Assembly (NCBI RefSeq): GCF_001922305.1
Contig: NZ_CP018839.1
Coordinates: forward strand, 1,116,001-1,180,000
Reading direction: 5' to 3'
Origin: Thauera chlorobenzoica
GTDB taxonomy: Bacteria > Pseudomonadota > Gammaproteobacteria > Burkholderiales > Rhodocyclaceae
DNA: 64,000 nt
The notes under the pieces are model-generated. The model had not been told where the DNA came from. It worked only from the letters and a program-made list of their open reading frames with translations, and searched no databases. Position 1 is the stretch's first letter. Each line of letters opens with the position of its first letter. The position numbers and the translations under genes were made by a program. This document shows positions 62,331 to 64,000 of the stretch, in pieces.

Positions 62331-63786
62331 CGCCCTGCGGCGGGCGATCGCCGCTTACGGTGAGCGCCCGGCGCTGCAGTGCGGCGCGCACACGCTGCGC
62401 TACGCCGGCGTCGACCAAGCCGTCGCCCAGCGCAGCGCCGAGCTCGCCGGGCTGGGCGCCGCACGGGTCGCCCTGAGCCTGGACAACGGCATCGACTGGG
62501 TGCTGTGGGAGCTGGCGCTGCTGTTCGGCGGGCGGATCTGCGTGCCCGTGCCGGGCTTCTTTTCTCCCGCCCAGCAGCGCCACGTCATCGACAGCGCCGC
62601 CATCGACACCTGGATCGGCCCGCCGCCGGCGTGGCTCGCCGACGCCGGCTTCGGCGAACGGCAGCCGGGGGTGTTCCAGCGCCGCCCGCCCGTGGCGGTG
62701 GAGGTGCCGCGCGGTACGGTCAAGATCACCTACACTTCCGGCACCACCGGCCAGCCCAAGGGCGTGTGCCTGGACGGCGAGGCGCAGCTCGCGGTGGCGC
62801 ACAGCGTGAGCGGGCTCGCCCAGGCGTGCGGGGTGCAGCGCCATCTGTGCGTGTTGCCGCTGGCGACCCTGCTGGAGAACATCGCCGGCGTCTACGCGCC
62901 GCTCCTGGCCGGTGCCTGCGTGGTGCTTGCGCCCCTCGCCGAAATCGGCATCCACGGCGCCAGCGGGCTCGATCCGGCGCGCCTGCTCGGCAGTCTCGAT
63001 GCGGTCCGCCCGCACAGTCTGATCCTGCTCCCCCAGCTGCTCCAGGTCCTGGTGGGTGCGGCCGAGCGCGGCCGGGCGCTGCCCGACAGCCTGCGCTTCA
63101 TCGCCGTCGGCGGCGGCCGGGTGGCACCGCAGCTGTTGCGCCGCGCCGAGGCCCTGGGGTTGCCGGTGTTCGAGGGCTACGGCCTGTCCGAATGCGCTTC
63201 GGTGGTGTGCCTGAATACGCCCCAGGGGCGGCGTATCGGCTCCGTCGGCCGGCCCCTGGCGCATGTCCGGCTGCGTCTCGGCGAAGATGGCGAAATCCTG
63301 GTGCGCGGGGCGCGCATGCTCGGCTACCTGGGCGAAGCGCCAGGCGCCGGCGAGTGGCAGGCGACCGGTGATCTGGGCCACATCGAGGACGGTTTCCTGG
63401 TCGTCCACGGGCGCAAGAAGCACCAGTTCATCACCGCCTTCGGGCGCAACGTCAACCCGGAGTGGGTCGAGGCCGAGCTCGCCCAGCAGCCCGCGGTCAC
63501 CCAGGCCTGGGTCCATGGCGAGGCCCTCGCGCAGAACGTCGCCGTCCTCGTGCCCCGCTCCGCCGACTGCACCGACGCCGAACTCGAGGCGGCCGTCCGT
63601 GCGGCCAATGCCGCCCTCCCCGACTACGCCCGCGCCCACCGCTGGCTGCGCGCCGCCGCTCCGTTCGGCGCCGCCAACGGGCTTGCCACCGCCAACGGCC
63701 GCCTGCGCCGCGATGCGCTGCTGCAACACTACCGGGCGGCGATCGCCGCCCTCCTGTCCGTCCCCGCCGATGAGGTCCGTGCATGA
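62314..63786 (+). CDS. AMP-forming acyl-CoA/acyl-ACP ligase-like protein
   Basis: Adenylate-forming enzyme of 490 residues with TYTSGTTGQPKGVCLDG near residue 145, EGYGLSECASVV near 290 and GRKKHQFITAFGRN near 365 (a variation of the GR(T/S)DD/GRxK hinge). It is somewhat shorter than typical fatty-acid-CoA ligases. The ATG at 62314 overlaps the hemolysin gene by 17 bases and its stop overlaps the next start (ATGA), so all three are coupled. It would activate a fatty or other carboxylic acid for its neighbours. Confidence 0.85.
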   Translation: MSPGVDALRRAIAAYGERPALQCGAHTLRYAGVDQAVAQRSAELAGLGAARVALSLDNGIDWVLWELALLFGGRICVPVPGFFSPAQQRHVIDSAAIDTWIGPPPAWLADAGFGERQPGVFQRRPPVAVEVPRGTVKITYTSGTTGQPKGVCLDGEAQLAVAHSVSGLAQACGVQRHLCVLPLATLLENIAGVYAPLLAGACVVLAPLAEIGIHGASGLDPARLLGSLDAVRPHSLILLPQLLQVLVGAAERGRALPDSLRFIAVGGGRVAPQLLRRAEALGLPVFEGYGLSECASVVCLNTPQGRRIGSVGRPLAHVRLRLGEDGEILVRGARMLGYLGEAPGAGEWQATGDLGHIEDGFLVVHGRKKHQFITAFGRNVNPEWVEAELAQQPAVTQAWVHGEALAQNVAVLVPRSADCTDAELEAAVRAANAALPDYARAHRWLRAAAPFGAANGLATANGRLRRDALLQHYRAAIAALLSVPADEVRA

Positions 63787-64000
63787 ACTTCTTTGACCAG
63801 CTGCAACGACAGACCGCCGCCGAGCGCGAATACCTGTTTGATGCGCCGATCATCCGCCAGGCGCTTGCCGGCACGGTCGGCCGCGACCGCTATGTCGCCT
63901 TCCTGACCGAGGCCTACCACCACGTCAAGCATACCGTGCCCCTGCTGATGGCCTGCGGCGCGCGCCTGCCCGAGCGCCTGGAGTGGCTGCGCGAAGCGGT
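63783..64000 (+). CDS. TenA/heme-oxygenase-like iron-containing redox protein (partial)
   Basis: The 72 residues before the window edge (QTAAEREYLFDAPIIRQALA, then YVAFLTEAYHHVKHTVPLLM) match the helical TenA-like or iron-containing redox enzyme families, which include UndA alkene-forming oxidases. YHHVKHT is the type of histidine motif that binds diiron. The start is an ATG at 63783 overlapping the ligase stop by four bases. The rest is outside the window. Confidence 0.7.
   Translation, partial: MNFFDQLQRQTAAEREYLFDAPIIRQALAGTVGRDRYVAFLTEAYHHVKHTVPLLMACGARLPERLEWLREA

Overview
The window is GC-rich DNA (mostly GC-ending codons) from a betaproteobacterium, most likely the Thauera/Azoarcus/Aromatoleum group. 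The main reason is a complete aerobic benzoyl-CoA (box) pathway with a BoxR-type regulator (helix-turn-helix fused to shikimate kinase). Genes for several other aromatic-acid pathways and for TRAP and ABC importers support this. I saw no rRNA, tRNA, CRISPR array, intact insertion sequence or prophage.

Layout. 1-4.7 kb: a TRAP importer (binding protein, DctQ, DctM) faces a second, orphan binding protein; both have the same promoter/operator design. 4.7-14 kb: an eight-gene leftward operon for 3-hydroxybenzoate via gentisate (dioxygenase, fumarylpyruvate hydrolase, 6-hydroxylase, maleylpyruvate isomerase, its own TRAP importer, a hemerythrin protein), driven from a divergent LysR gene, then a TetR gene with an unusual N-terminal domain. 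14-22 kb: a rightward operon with an ABC-type binding protein, feruloyl-CoA-synthase-like ligase, enoyl-CoA hydratase, thiolase, SDR dehydrogenase and acyl-CoA dehydrogenase (frameshifted near its end), i.e. CoA-dependent side-chain shortening of phenylpropanoids. 22-27 kb: genes for the osmolyte N-acetylglutaminylglutamine amide. 27-34 kb: a porin, a third TRAP binding protein with a divergent MarR regulator, an FAD oxidase, a ThDP enzyme and two gene remnants. 34-40 kb: a TonB receptor with FecR and FecI, and an AraC regulator.

40-57 kb is the benzoate region. A second hemerythrin gene and boxR read left; benzoate-CoA ligase reads right; boxB, boxC and boxA read left; boxD, a DUF4863 gene, a second benzoate-CoA ligase and a five-gene ABC importer read right. 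Benzoate is imported, made into benzoyl-CoA, epoxidised by BoxAB, cleaved by BoxC and oxidised by BoxD. TGCA-N6-TGCA motifs and a perfect 20-bp palindrome sit at the box promoters and are the likely BoxR sites.

57-64 kb: a PepSY protein and a PhoPQ-like two-component system, then a pyridoxamine-oxidase-like/radical SAM pair divergent from a thermostable-hemolysin-family protein, an AMP-forming ligase and a gene cut by the window edge. Two YTTAAG-N5-YTTAA boxes lie between these divergent units. This last locus is the best candidate for an undescribed system, probably making a modified acyl compound.
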